A DNA stretch of 64,000 nt from Pantoea sp. GTDB lineage: Bacteria; Pseudomonadota; Gammaproteobacteria; Enterobacterales; Enterobacteriaceae. Of the stretch, positions 51,887 through 60,869 are shown piece by piece. The DNA lies in contig NZ_JAPWKD010000024.1 in assembly GCF_028283705.1 (NCBI RefSeq), positions 1 through 64,000 on the forward strand. Direction: 5' to 3'. The notes beneath the pieces are model-generated. The model was not told where the DNA came from. It did not search any database and saw only the letters and a program-made list of their open reading frames with translations. Within the stretch, counting starts at the first letter, position 1, and every line of letters begins with the position of its first letter. A program made the translations under genes and the position numbers.

Positions 51887-54010
51887 ATGATCCCGCACAC
51901 ACAGACTGAAAGCCGCTGGCGTCCCCTCGACATGACGGCTTACCGGCTTGAGACGTCACTGAACTCCGATGAACGGACGGCGCTGGCCAGCCCTCACGGC
52001 CGGTCCGGGATGCTAAAGATGAAGCCTCTGCCTGACCTCATCAGGCCACTGACGGATATTGCCGCCGGAAGCGGTTGCAGCGGCAAAATCGCCGAGCTGG
52101 TGATAGCCAGGCTGGTGCGCGAGATGCATGCAGCCGGCACGCCCTGCTGGTGCTGGACGCAGGAACGCTGGCTGACGCTCTGCCGTGAAGTCCGGGAGGG
52201 CCGTCCGTTAATGGCCGCCTTTGCCTGGCATCTGGCAGGCTTTCATGACCCGCTCAGCCTGCCCGATATCCGCAAACCGGCCCTCTACGCTGCCGCCATT
52301 TTCGGCCAGACTTTTTATTACCACGAGTTGCAACGGCTGACGGATACGCTGACGTCGCTGGGTTATGCCCCGGCCAGCCAGAAAAATCATGTCTCAGGCA
52401 TACTGGCCACCCTGATGATCGTAAACAGGGATCCGCGGCTGGAGACATTTACGCCGGAACTGCTGTGGCAGGTCCAGTCCGGGATGGAAGCAGGGACCTC
52501 CCGGTATGTCGGCCGCGTTTCACACGCACTCGCCGCGCTGGGCATTATCAGCGCCCCGATGCGGATGCGAAACTATACAAAATGGTACGAAAAGCCGGTG
52601 GAGGGAATAGATCCGGCCGGGGTGCGCTGGTGCCGGCGCTGGCGGGAAACGTCAGTGCTCAGACCGCGCACCCGCGAAACCCAGTACAGCTTTGCGCTGC
52701 GCTGTGGTCTCTGGCTGGCCCGTGAGCATCCGGAAGTACGGGAACCGGCGGACTGGACCATGGAAACCTGCGCCAGCTTCATCGCGACGGTTGGCCGGAT
52801 GAACGTGGATGAGCTTCAGCTGGGCACGGAAAGGGGGACCCGGAAGTCAATGCGATCCGGCGAGCCCATGATGCCGCACTCCAGGGCGAATTTTATCTAT
52901 TCGCTGCGCCGTTTTATGATTGATTACGAAAACTGGGGCTGGGGGCGCCTGCGCTTCAGCCCGGCACGTCATCTTTCGACGCCGGACACGCCCCTGTTCA
53001 GGCGCGGCGTCAATCCCAGGGTTATCGACGACCCGGTCTGGCTGAAGCTCATCTGGGCCAGCCTGAATCTGCGTCAGGAAGACCTGCTCACTGAAATACA
53101 CTATCCGCTTGCCATGCTGCAGGCGATGGCCGTTGTCTGGACCCATGCCGGGCTGAGGAAGAGTGAACTGCTCCGACTGGCCACGGGGTGTATCGCGCCG
53201 CAGGCGGACGATATTGTGAAGGAGGATGGCAGCATCATCCCGGCCGGCACCCTGTGCTACCTGCATATCCCGGCCGGGAAAACCTCTAAAGCCTTTGTGA
53301 AACCGGTGGCGGTCGTGGTGAAAAAATACGTCGATCTCTGGCTGGACGAACGTCCGGCAGAACAGGCTATGCTTGCTGACGAGCGAACCGGTGAAAAAGT
53401 CCGGTTTCTGTTTCAGTACCGCGGTAAGCCTGCCGGTAGCGCGATCCTCAACCGCACGGTGATACCGATGCTCTGCGCACGCGCGGGCGTGCCTTTACAG
53501 GACAGCGGCGGAACGATAACCAGCCACCGGGGACGGGCCTCAGCGGTGACCGCGCTGGCGAGCGTACCGCAGGGCATGTCGCTGTACGAACTCATGCAGT
53601 GGACGGGACATGCAACGCCTCAGTCCACCATGCATTATCTGCGCATCCGCCCGACTCAGTTGGCCGCCTCGTTCGTTAAAGCAGACAGGGTCGCACACAT
53701 GATTAGTGTGCTGATTGACCACGATCCGGAAGCCGCCAGCCTGACCGGACCCGCGACGTATTATGATTTAGGCGAGTCATACTGCACGAACCCCTTCTGG
53801 AGCAGCTGTCAGCACCGGATGGCCTGCATTGGCTGCGATTTTAACCTGCTCAAACAGAGCGCGCGCGGACTGATACTGGAAAGCAAAGCCTCTGTCAGAC
53901 GTTACCTTGAGGAAGTACCACTTACACCTGATGAAAAATCTATCGTTGAGCAGGATGCGGTAAAGTTAGATCAAGCCCTGGAGAAATTAATCGTTAAACC
54001 CTTTAAGTAA
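51887..54010 (+). CDS. tnpB: Large tyrosine recombinase, TnpB-like of the Tn554 family
   Basis: 707 residues; the ATG at 51887 follows the tnpA stop by one base, while the ORF extends backward inside tnpA. Catalytic part: WTHAGLRKSELLRL (Arg), TSHRGRASAVTAL (His/Arg), WTGHATPQSTMHYLRI (His and Tyr). C-terminal cysteines CTNPFWSSCQHRMACIGCDF form a zinc-like cluster typical of TnpB. Needed with TnpA for transposition. Confidence 0.9.
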   Translation: MIPHTQTESRWRPLDMTAYRLETSLNSDERTALASPHGRSGMLKMKPLPDLIRPLTDIAAGSGCSGKIAELVIARLVREMHAAGTPCWCWTQERWLTLCREVREGRPLMAAFAWHLAGFHDPLSLPDIRKPALYAAAIFGQTFYYHELQRLTDTLTSLGYAPASQKNHVSGILATLMIVNRDPRLETFTPELLWQVQSGMEAGTSRYVGRVSHALAALGIISAPMRMRNYTKWYEKPVEGIDPAGVRWCRRWRETSVLRPRTRETQYSFALRCGLWLAREHPEVREPADWTMETCASFIATVGRMNVDELQLGTERGTRKSMRSGEPMMPHSRANFIYSLRRFMIDYENWGWGRLRFSPARHLSTPDTPLFRRGVNPRVIDDPVWLKLIWASLNLRQEDLLTEIHYPLAMLQAMAVVWTHAGLRKSELLRLATGCIAPQADDIVKEDGSIIPAGTLCYLHIPAGKTSKAFVKPVAVVVKKYVDLWLDERPAEQAMLADERTGEKVRFLFQYRGKPAGSAILNRTVIPMLCARAGVPLQDSGGTITSHRGRASAVTALASVPQGMSLYELMQWTGHATPQSTMHYLRIRPTQLAASFVKADRVAHMISVLIDHDPEAASLTGPATYYDLGESYCTNPFWSSCQHRMACIGCDFNLLKQSARGLILESKASVRRYLEEVPLTPDEKSIVEQDAVKLDQALEKLIVKPFK

Positions 54011-54130
54011 ATGAACTGCAATGTGTCGGCTGCACGCATGATCCGCTCTATATTGAATGATTAAACACTAAACCGTCCACATTGTTGAAGGGGTGAGAAT
54101 GATAACCCGACGCACATAACACATCTCTTT

Positions 54131-54146
54131 TAACGAATGTGTTTTT
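54131..54146. promoter_or_regulatory. ArsR operator half-site before arsR
   Basis: TAACGAATGTGTTTTT, 50 bases upstream of arsR. TAACGAATGTG is, in reverse, the sequence CACATTCGTTA I recall from the E. coli ars operator. The core CGAATGTGTTT recurs in the arsR-arsB spacer. Confidence 0.55.
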
Positions 54147-54196
54147 GTTCTATCATTTTTCAACTGCCCATTTGGCTTTCCACAATCGGGACTAAA

Positions 54197-54550
54197 ATGC
54201 CAACTCTGACACCACTACAACTGTTCAAAAACCTTTCGGACGAAACGCGCCTGACAATGGTGCTCTTGCTGAAAGAAAAGGGTGAGCTCTGCGTGTGTGA
54301 ACTCTCAGGGGCACTGAAACTTCCTCAGCCTAAAATTTCCCGCCACCTTGCAATGCTCCGATCAAGCGAATTACTCAGCGACCGCCGCGATGGAAAATGG
54401 ATTCACTATCGCCTGTCACCACAGATGCCAGTGTGGGCGGCTTCTGTCATCGAACAGGCGTGGCTGAGTCAGCGTGACGAAATTCGTGACATGGCCGATC
54501 ATTCACAGCTGGACCATGCCACAACTAACGGTAGGGCTGTCTGCCTGTAA
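54197..54550 (+). CDS. arsR: ArsR, arsenite-responsive repressor (E. coli type)
   Basis: 117 residues from the ATG at 54197, the usual E. coli/R773 ArsR length. Winged-helix with ELCVCELSGALKLPQPKISRHLAMLR. Of the three arsenite-binding cysteines in E. coli ArsR (CVCDLC) two are present; the third is Ser here. It represses the arsRBC operon until arsenite or antimonite binds. Confidence 0.9.
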   Translation: MPTLTPLQLFKNLSDETRLTMVLLLKEKGELCVCELSGALKLPQPKISRHLAMLRSSELLSDRRDGKWIHYRLSPQMPVWAASVIEQAWLSQRDEIRDMADHSQLDHATTNGRAVCL

Positions 54551-54561
54551 AAAATTTAGCT

Positions 54562-54589
54562 AAACACATTCGAATTATCGAATGTGTTT
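54562..54589. promoter_or_regulatory. Perfect dyad between arsR and arsB
   Basis: AAACACATTCGA-ATTA-TCGAATGTGTTT: 12-bp arms. The half-site CGAATGTGTTT is the same as upstream of arsR, so it may be a second ArsR operator, or an RNA hairpin that lowers readthrough into arsB. Confidence 0.65.
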
Positions 54590-54621
54590 TAGGGCTTTTA
54601 ATACTTATAAACGGAGGAAGC

Positions 54622-55905
54622 ATGCTGCTGGCAGGCGCAATTTTTATTCTTACATTGATATTCGTTATCTGGCAGCCACGCGGGCTCAGTATCGGATGGA
54701 GCGCAGTTGCCGGAGCCGTGCTGGCGCTGGCAACCGGCGTGGTTCATATAGGTGATATTCCCGTGGTCTGGCAGATAGTCTGGAACGCAACGGCCACGTT
54801 TATTGCGGTGATCATCATCAGCCTGCTGCTGGATGAATCAGGGTTTTTTGAGTGGGCGGCACTGCATGTTGCGCGCTGGGGCGGCGGCAGCGGAAAGCTG
54901 CTTTTCACCTGTATTGTATTGCTGGGAGCGGCGGTAGCAGCGCTGTTTGCTAATGATGGCGCGGCGCTGATAATGACGCCTATCGTGATAGCCATGCTGC
55001 TGGCACTCGGATTCAGCCGGGGGGCAACGCTGGCGTTCGTGATGGCGGCGGGATTTATCGCTGATACGTCAAGCCTGCCGCTAATCGTGTCTAACCTGGT
55101 CAATATCGTCTCAGCTGACTTTTTCCATCTGGGATTCAGCGATTACGCTTCGGTCATGGTGCCGGTCAATATCGCTTCAGTGCTGGCGACTCTCGCCATG
55201 CTGCACCTGTTTTTCCGCAGGGAGATCCCCGCGCAGTATGATGAGGCTAAACTCAGAATGCCGCATGAGGCCATTCGTGATATCAGCACCTTCCGTGCCG
55301 GATGGGTGGTCCTCGTTCTGATGCTGGCAGGCTTCTTTGCTCTGGAGCCGCTCGGCGTGCCGGTCAGTCTTGTTGCGGCCATTGGTGCGCTGATCCTCTG
55401 GCTGGTCGCACGGCGCGGCCATGTAATCGATACCCGCAGAGTGCTGCGCAACGCACCCTGGCAGATAGTGGTGTTTTCACTTGGCATGTATCTGGTGGTC
55501 TACGGACTGCGTAATGCCGGACTGACGGAATATCTGCCCAGGCTGCTTAACGATTTTTCCACTTCCGGTGTATGGGGCGCAGCGATGGGAACCGGATATC
55601 TCACCGCCCTCCTCTCATCAGTCATGAACAACATGCCAACGGTGCTGATTGGCGCACTTTCCATTGATGCCAGCGCTGCGCAGGGTGTCGTGCGTGAGGC
55701 AATGATTTACGCCAACATCATCGGCTGCGATCTTGGACCGAAAATCACGCCGATTGGCAGTCTGGCAACGCTGCTGTGGTTACACGTACTGTCACAGAAA
55801 AACATCCGCATCAGCTGGGACTACTACTTCCGGGCCGGCATCGTCATGACGCTGCCGGTACTGACCGTTACGCTTGCAGCGCTCGCGCTGCGCCTGTCTG
55901 TGTGA
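54622..55905 (+). CDS. arsB: ArsB, arsenite efflux pump
   Basis: 427 residues (typical 429) with about 12 membrane segments. Family marks: LFANDGAALIMTPIVIAMLLALG, VMAAGFIADTSSLPLIVSNLVNIV, SVMNNMPTVLIGALSID, IGCDLGPKITPIGSLATLLWLH. Inner-membrane As(III)/Sb(III) extrusion. GGAGGAAG upstream of the start. Confidence 0.95.
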   Translation: MLLAGAIFILTLIFVIWQPRGLSIGWSAVAGAVLALATGVVHIGDIPVVWQIVWNATATFIAVIIISLLLDESGFFEWAALHVARWGGGSGKLLFTCIVLLGAAVAALFANDGAALIMTPIVIAMLLALGFSRGATLAFVMAAGFIADTSSLPLIVSNLVNIVSADFFHLGFSDYASVMVPVNIASVLATLAMLHLFFRREIPAQYDEAKLRMPHEAIRDISTFRAGWVVLVLMLAGFFALEPLGVPVSLVAAIGALILWLVARRGHVIDTRRVLRNAPWQIVVFSLGMYLVVYGLRNAGLTEYLPRLLNDFSTSGVWGAAMGTGYLTALLSSVMNNMPTVLIGALSIDASAAQGVVREAMIYANIIGCDLGPKITPIGSLATLLWLHVLSQKNIRISWDYYFRAGIVMTLPVLTVTLAALALRLSV

Positions 55906-55952
55906 TGATAATCCGGGGCGGCGTATGCAGCCCCACTACACGAGGTTTTACC

Positions 55953-56381
55953 ATGTCTGACATCACCATTTATCACAATCCCGCCTGCGGCACCTCGCGT
56001 AATACGCTGGCGCTAATCCGTAACAGCGGTGCAGAGCCTACCGTGATTCATTACCTTGAAACTCCGCCGACGCGTGAAACTCTTCAGGCGCTGACTGAAG
56101 CGATGGGAACAGGAGTGCGGGCGCTGCTGCGTAAAAACACTGACCCCTATGAACAACTGGGCCTCGCCAGCGACAGCTTTTCTGATGAACAGCTGCTGGA
56201 TGCCATGCTGGCTCACCCGATTCTGATCAATCGTCCGATAGTGGTGACGCCTCTGGGAACGAAGCTTTGCCGCCCTTCCGAAGTCGTTCTGGACATTCTG
56301 CCTGATCCGCAGAAAGGTCCGTTCACCAAGGAGGATGGCGAAGTAGTGATTGGCGCGGACGGTAAACGCGTCAGCCAGTAA
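55953..56381 (+). CDS. arsC: ArsC, glutaredoxin-dependent arsenate reductase
   Basis: 142 residues, R773 type (141). Catalytic Cys12 in YHNPACGTSRNTLALI, and the arginines of HPILINRPIVVTPLG and KLCRPSEV. Reduces arsenate to arsenite for export by ArsB. The ATG at 55953 follows CGAGGTTTT; the ORF extends upstream into arsB in another frame. Confidence 0.95.
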   Translation: MSDITIYHNPACGTSRNTLALIRNSGAEPTVIHYLETPPTRETLQALTEAMGTGVRALLRKNTDPYEQLGLASDSFSDEQLLDAMLAHPILINRPIVVTPLGTKLCRPSEVVLDILPDPQKGPFTKEDGEVVIGADGKRVSQ

Positions 56382-56396
56382 TCAGGCAACATGAAA

Positions 56397-56424
56397 AGAA
56401 AAACCGGCGTTTCGCCGGTTTTTT
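56397..56424. terminator. Bidirectional terminator between arsC and arsH
   Basis: GAAAAACCGGCG-TTT-CGCCGGTTTTTT: perfect 9-bp stem with A and T flanks, between the convergent arsC (plus) and arsH (minus). Confidence 0.9.
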
Positions 56425-57146
56425 CAGATACTGCGCTGGTTAACCCTGGCTGAGAGCTGCTCCGCGCTCTCCTTTCTCTCGCTGTAGCGATCGGTCAGAT
56501 ATTCGCTGCGTCCGCGCGTCAGCACGGTGAACTTCATCAGTTCCTCCATTACGTCCACGATGCGCTCGTAATATGCCGACGGCTTCATCCGTCCTGCTTC
56601 ATCGAACTCCGCCCAGGCTTTTGCAACCGATGACTGGTTAGGAATGGTGATCATGCGCATCCAGCGTCCCAGAATACGCATCTGGTTAACAGCGTTAAAT
56701 GACTGAGAGCCGCCGCTGACCTGCATCACCGCCAGCGTTTTGCCCTGTGAAGGCCGAACTGCGCCTGTTGAGAGCGGGATCCAGTCAATCTGCGCTTTCA
56801 TCACGCCGGTCATTGCGCCGTGGCGCTCTGGTGAACACCACACCATGCCTTCAGACCACAATACCAGTTCACGCAGTTCAGCAACTTTTGGATGCGTTTC
56901 GGGGGCGTCATCGGGAAGTGGCAACCCGGATGGGTTAAAAATCCTGACCTCTGCGCCCATCGCAGTCAGCAGTCGGGCAGCTTCTTCCGTGGCGAACCGG
57001 CTGAAAGAGCGTTCACGCACTGAACCGTAGAGCATCAGTATGCGCGGTGCGTGGACAGGCTCGTCAGCGGCCAGTTTTGCGGTTGTAATCGGTGCATCAA
57101 ACAGGCCAGCATCGATATTGGGTAGCGACATATCCGTCAGATTCAT
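56424..57146 (-). CDS. arsH: ArsH, NADPH-dependent FMN oxidoreductase
   Basis: 240 residues from the ATG at 57146, overlapping the arsR2 stop by 4 bases. Flavodoxin-like: RILMLYGSVRERSFSRFATEEAARLL, WCSPERHGAMTGVMKAQIDW, MQVSGGSQSFNAVNQMRILGRWMRM. ArsH oxidises trivalent organoarsenicals and lowers their toxicity. Confidence 0.93.
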   Translation of the reverse strand: MNLTDMSLPNIDAGLFDAPITTAKLAADEPVHAPRILMLYGSVRERSFSRFATEEAARLLTAMGAEVRIFNPSGLPLPDDAPETHPKVAELRELVLWSEGMVWCSPERHGAMTGVMKAQIDWIPLSTGAVRPSQGKTLAVMQVSGGSQSFNAVNQMRILGRWMRMITIPNQSSVAKAWAEFDEAGRMKPSAYYERIVDVMEELMKFTVLTRGRSEYLTDRYSERKESAEQLSARVNQRSI

Positions 57147-57478
57147 TCTGTTCTCTCGGTTAACTGGGTTGGCAGGCTGAGGCCACATCCGCCTTCTCCA
57201 CTGCAGCACTCCTCGACGAGAAAGGCCAGCAGCTGCTCCAGATGTTCATACTGTGGCAGGCAAAACAGTGTGCGCCCCTGACGATTCTGGCGGATGAGCC
57301 CGACAGACATCAGCGCGGAAAGGTGATGACTCAGCGTGGATGCCGGTATGTCCAGCTGCTTCTGTAAATCGCCGACCGACAGCCCGCCGTGCCCTGCCTT
57401 AACCAGCGTTTTGTAAACGGCCAGTCTCGTAGGATGGCCAAGCTCTTTTAACGCGCTGGCCGCCGTATTCAGGTCCAT
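57143..57478 (-). CDS. arsR: Second ArsR repressor, C-terminal cysteine type
   Basis: 111 residues from the ATG at 57478; the ORF extends further without support. Winged helix GLSVGDLQKQLDIPASTLSHHLSALMSVGL. Arsenite site is C-terminal: C91, C92 and C98 in EECCSGEGGCG, the spacing of the Acidithiobacillus ArsR type (95/96/102), unlike the first ArsR of this transposon. It drives arsR-arsH leftward and probably represses itself through the dyad upstream. Confidence 0.88.
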   Translation of the reverse strand: MDLNTAASALKELGHPTRLAVYKTLVKAGHGGLSVGDLQKQLDIPASTLSHHLSALMSVGLIRQNRQGRTLFCLPQYEHLEQLLAFLVEECCSGEGGCGLSLPTQLTERTE

Positions 57479-57495
57479 AAAACTCCCCTTAAATC

Positions 57496-57521
57496 TATAT
57501 TTCCAGAATAATGGAAATATA
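57496..57521. promoter_or_regulatory. Operator of the arsR2-arsH operon
   Basis: TATATTTCCA-GAATAA-TGGAAATATA: perfect 10-bp inverted repeat, 18 bases upstream of the arsR2 start. Typical ArsR/SmtB-type operator. Confidence 0.75.
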
Positions 57522-57655
57522 ATTCCAGTCAAATAAAGTCCCCATGTTGTTAAGTAATCAATCTGGTAAACGCACGGTAATCGCTCAAGGCGGCCAATAG
57601 ATACACAAGAATCCATTTTTAAATTGCCGTCTAAGGGATTGATAGCACTTAGCTG

Positions 57656-58033
57656 CGTACCCTTTCCGTAACAGCGGGCGGAACCTGCGGTGATTCATTA
57701 CCTTGTAACACCGCCGACGCGTGAAGCCCTGCGGGCGCTGACTGAAGCGATGGAAACCAGAGTATGGGCGCTACTGCGTACAAACACTGAACCCTGTGAA
57801 CAACTGTGCCTCGCCAGGAACAGCTTTTCAGATGAACAATTGCTGGATGCCATGCTGGCTCACCCGATACAGATCAATCGCTCGATAGTAGTGACGCCAA
57901 TGGGAATAAAGCTTTGCCACCTTTCCTGAGTTGCGCTGGACATCCTGCCTGACCAGCAGAAAGGACCGTTCACAAAAGAAGGTGATGAAATGGTCAGCGA
58001 TACGTCGGATCAACGCTCCTCACAGAGAGGATA
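57656..58033 (+). pseudogene. arsC: Degraded second copy of arsC
   Basis: Matches the intact arsC from CCGTAACAGCGG onward, but lacks the N-terminus with Cys12, carries a frameshift near 57675, and has an in-frame stop (57927-57929) after KLCHLS. The rest, ALDILPDQQKGPFTKEGDE, stays readable. Many changes compared with the intact copy, so it is an old duplicate or a second ars module. Confidence 0.8.
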
Positions 58034-58082
58034 AATCAGCTGAGCCGCGCAACATAAATACCGTCTGTATAAAATTAGCCAT

Positions 58083-58778
58083 TCATAACCAGGTGAAATG
58101 ACTGAAAAGACTGCCAGTGAGTCCAGAAGCAGCCATTGCCAGGCTGCTCCAGAAACTCACACGCATCACACTTCTGATAGCAGGTGCTCCGCCCGCTTTG
58201 GCAGCAAGAGCCCCCAGTAATGCGAGAGATAACATGGCGGTAATGACGATAGAAGAAATGCTTATTACCCCAGAGGTGAGCATTACAGACCCCAGAGGCA
58301 CAAGCGCACCTGATATAAAACTTCCGGCAGAAAACAGCGCCGCCTGCAAGGGTCTGGCGGTACTGAATTCCGTAATACCCAGTTCATCGCGTGCATGCGC
58401 ATCGAGTGCATTGTGTTTCATCAATGCCAGCGATACCTGCCGGGCCAGACAGGTATCAAGTCCCCTGAGTACATAAATGGCAGTAAGTTCATGCACTTCG
58501 CCAGGATAATTGTGATCAAGTTCGCGCTGCTCCTCAGCAAGCGCCGCCTGTTCAGTATCCGCCTGTGATGAGACGGAGACATACTCACCGGTAGCCATAG
58601 CCATCGCACCGGCAACAACACCCGCAATACCCGTAAGTAAGACACCATGATAACTGCTACCGCCTGCTGCCACCCCGGTAAGAATACTGGCAGTCGAGAC
58701 AATACCGTCATTAGCTCCCATAACAGCGGCACGAAGGACATTAGACCGGAGAACTTTATGCGATTCATCATGCCGCAT
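58083..58778 (-). CDS. VIT-family (VIT1/CCC1) metal transporter
   Basis: 231 residues from the ATG at 58778, chosen for AGAGG just upstream. Five hydrophobic segments; signatures LRAAVMGANDGIVSTASILTG, AGAMAMATGEYVSVSSQADTE and the Glu/His-rich middle. VIT proteins move Fe(II) or Mn(II) across membranes. In an arsenic transposon it may handle iron that binds or competes with arsenic. Downstream of the cytochrome-b-like gene and in the same direction. Confidence 0.82.
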   Translation of the reverse strand: MRHDESHKVLRSNVLRAAVMGANDGIVSTASILTGVAAGGSSYHGVLLTGIAGVVAGAMAMATGEYVSVSSQADTEQAALAEEQRELDHNYPGEVHELTAIYVLRGLDTCLARQVSLALMKHNALDAHARDELGITEFSTARPLQAALFSAGSFISGALVPLGSVMLTSGVISISSIVITAMLSLALLGALAAKAGGAPAIRSVMRVSFWSSLAMAASGLTGSLFSHFTWL

Positions 58779-58895
58779 AGTTAACCTCTTCATGAAGAGT
58801 GACGGGAATATAAATTGATTACTGCCGTGATTTTTTTCAAATAAATAGGCATCAACCATCAAACGCTTATTAGCCTGGGTATCGAAAAAGTCGTG

Positions 58896-59462
58896 CTAAA
58901 CGTTATTTTTCCCTGCCAGTAGCATATGAAGAATGCCCATAGCACCGTGGGCGTAAAAATAGATTTCGATAAAGGTCGTCAGGAATTTGTGCCAGTGGAT
59001 ATAGCTTCCAGCTGTATCTGCGGGTAAACCTGGTAGGCTGTTGAATATAAACCACATACCACCGGACACAGCAACCGCAAGCAGTGATACCACCCCAAGG
59101 CCCTGAATGGTGGCGGCGATACCTCCTTTTGTGGCTTCAGGTAATTTAAATCGGGCGAGCTGCATCAAATCGCCTTTGATACCCTTAAAATCCAGCGCCA
59201 CCCAGGCGAAGTACCACCTGAAACCACGCTGCGTCAGCATCCATACAAGAAGTGTCAACCCGAGTAAAACTAACACAAACCCAGAAACAATATGGAACCA
59301 GGTCACCAGTGACTCAAGGCCGTAACCACTCAAAGCCTCACGTTCAGTTAAATTGGAATTGATAATCTGGGATAAAATCAGCAACGCAACTGAGATATGA
59401 AGAGCACGAAAAAAGGGTGCATAATCATGAGGGAGCAATGCCATAATTTTGTTTTTCATCAT
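58896..59462 (-). CDS. Cytochrome b561-type membrane protein
   Basis: 188 residues with four hydrophobic helices; His residues in FFRALHISVALL, LVTWFHIVSGF, GSYIHWHKFLTTFIEIYFYAHGAMGILHML could ligate two hemes. Such proteins pass electrons across the inner membrane, sometimes to reduce ferric iron. Upstream of the VIT gene, with a candidate Fur site before it. Confidence 0.72.
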   Translation of the reverse strand: MMKNKIMALLPHDYAPFFRALHISVALLILSQIINSNLTEREALSGYGLESLVTWFHIVSGFVLVLLGLTLLVWMLTQRGFRWYFAWVALDFKGIKGDLMQLARFKLPEATKGGIAATIQGLGVVSLLAVAVSGGMWFIFNSLPGLPADTAGSYIHWHKFLTTFIEIYFYAHGAMGILHMLLAGKNNV

Positions 59463-59788
59463 GTCACCATAAATAGAGTCATTGAGTCTATTTTCTGTCC
59501 GCCAGATTAAAATATCCTTAACGTGGATAATATTACAAAAAAAAACAAGATGATAATGATTTTCGTTGCTATCAATAAAGGGTTACGGAAACTCTGACAT
59601 GATTTACCGGCTTAGCTTTATTAAGTTACGGGCGAACGTAATTTCATGCTGGTACCCCCTACTCTATCCCACAGAGTACTAATACATTCTCTAACAAAAA
59701 CCTCGCATGAATTGATACTTCCAAATGTTGCATTTGCTGCGATGGGACAATCCAGATACTGGAATTTCCATTCCACATAAACCACAGC
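59463..59788. other. Right end of the transposon, no gene
   Basis: About 325 bases with the promoter of the cytochrome-b/VIT pair, the candidate Fur site, and the right terminal inverted repeat. Short frames across it are not supported. Confidence 0.6.
59552..59570. promoter_or_regulatory. Candidate Fur box
   Basis: GATAATGATTTTCGTTGCT matches the 19-base Fur consensus GATAATGATAATCATTATC at 13 positions, including the first nine. It lies 90 bases upstream of the cytochrome-b gene, consistent with iron control of that gene and the VIT transporter. Confidence 0.5.
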
Positions 59789-60826
59789 CTCAGCCAGCGT
59801 GTGATGACAGCTCTGGAGGAAATGACGCCACGCGTAGAGCAGTATTCAATCGATGAAATGTTCCTCGACCTGACCGGTATCAATGCCTGCGAGGATTTCG
59901 AGCACTTCGGCCGTCGGTTGCGCGAAAATGTGCTGGCCACGACCGGACTGACTATCGGCGTAGGCATGGGCCCGACGAAAACGCTGGCAAAATCGGCTCA
60001 ATGGGCAAGTAAGGAGTGGAAGCAGTTCCGCGGTGTCCTCGCTCTGACACCGGATAATCCGAAACGCACAGCTACCCTTCTCTCCCGCCAACCGGTGGAA
60101 GAAATCTGGGGAGTCGGGCGCCGTATCGGCAAAAAGCTGAATCTGCTCGGTATCCGGACCGCACTGGAACTGGCGCGAACTCATCCGGCCTTTATCCGGA
60201 AAAATTTTTCCGTCGTCCTGGAGCGAACCGTGCGTGAACTCAACGGCGAATCCTGTATTCCACTGGAAGAACTCCCGCCATCAAAACAGCAGATAGTTTG
60301 CAGCCGCAGTTTTGGCAGCCGGGTAACAACAAAGCTCGCCATGACACAGGCGCTCTGTCAGTACGCAGCCCGGGCAGCCGAGAAGTTGCGGGGGGAACGC
60401 CAGTACTGTCGGCATATCAGTGTATTTATCCGGACCTCACCGCACGCCACCGATGAGATATTTTACGGGAACAGCGCCTGTGAGAAACTGACGCTGCCGA
60501 CACAGGACACCCGGGACATAACTGCCGTGGTATTGCGCGCGCTCGATCGCATCTGGGTCGATGGCCACCGCTACATGAAGGCCGGAGTCATGCTCGATGA
60601 CTTTACGCCTCATGGCGTCACCCAGCTGAATCTGTTTGATGATAATCAGCCACGGCCGAAAAGCCCGCAATTGATGAAAGTGCTGGATGGTATTAACCAG
60701 TCGGGACTGGGGAAGGTCTGGTTTGCCGGACAGGGAATGGATACAGAATGGAAAATGAAACGGGAGATGCTGAGCCCCGGCTATACCACACGCTGGAATG
60801 AAATCCCGGTGGCTCATGTACGTTGA
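59789..60826 (+). pseudogene. umuC: umuC 3' fragment beyond the transposon
   Basis: Resumes with LSQRVMTALEEMTPRVEQ and the catalytic block YSIDEMFLDLTG, then the UmuC body (TIGVGMGPTKTLAKSAQWAS, EEIWGVGRRIGKKL, QLNLFDD) to a proper end GYTTRWNEIPVAHVR. Only this insertion disables the gene; the rest is intact. A GTG at 59801 could start translation, but the product would lack the ADVN active-site part. Confidence 0.92.
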
Positions 60827-60842
60827 AAAGGTCTGCCGTGCA

Positions 60843-60857
60843 GGGGCTGAAGCCCCA
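60843..60857. other. Small hairpin between convergent umuC and the partition operon
   Basis: GGGGCT-GAA-AGCCCC type stem directly after the umuC stop, no T-run. It may help end umuC transcription. Confidence 0.4.
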
Positions 60858-60869
60858 GCCCTCTACCCT

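Larger units (their letters stand above)
50831..59788. mobile_element. Tn554-like arsenic-resistance transposon inserted in umuC (about 8.96 kb)
   Basis: The umuC reading frame breaks after NYAL and resumes with LSQRVMTALEE, with about two codons of umuC (expected YAD) altered at the join. Ends carry imperfect inverted repeats GTTAAGTGGAATGCAA (50835-50850) and, reversed, GTTTATGTGGAATGGAA (59766-59782). Two tyrosine recombinases at the left end in the tnpA-tnpB order, no third recombinase seen. No clear target duplication, as expected for Tn554-type insertion. Boundaries are good to a few bases. Confidence 0.85.

Noticed and set aside
59801..60826. Independent short UmuC/DinB polymerase starting at the GTG at 59801
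   Set aside because: The frame continues upstream to the transposon junction and the protein would lack the N-terminal active-site residues found at 50595-50831.
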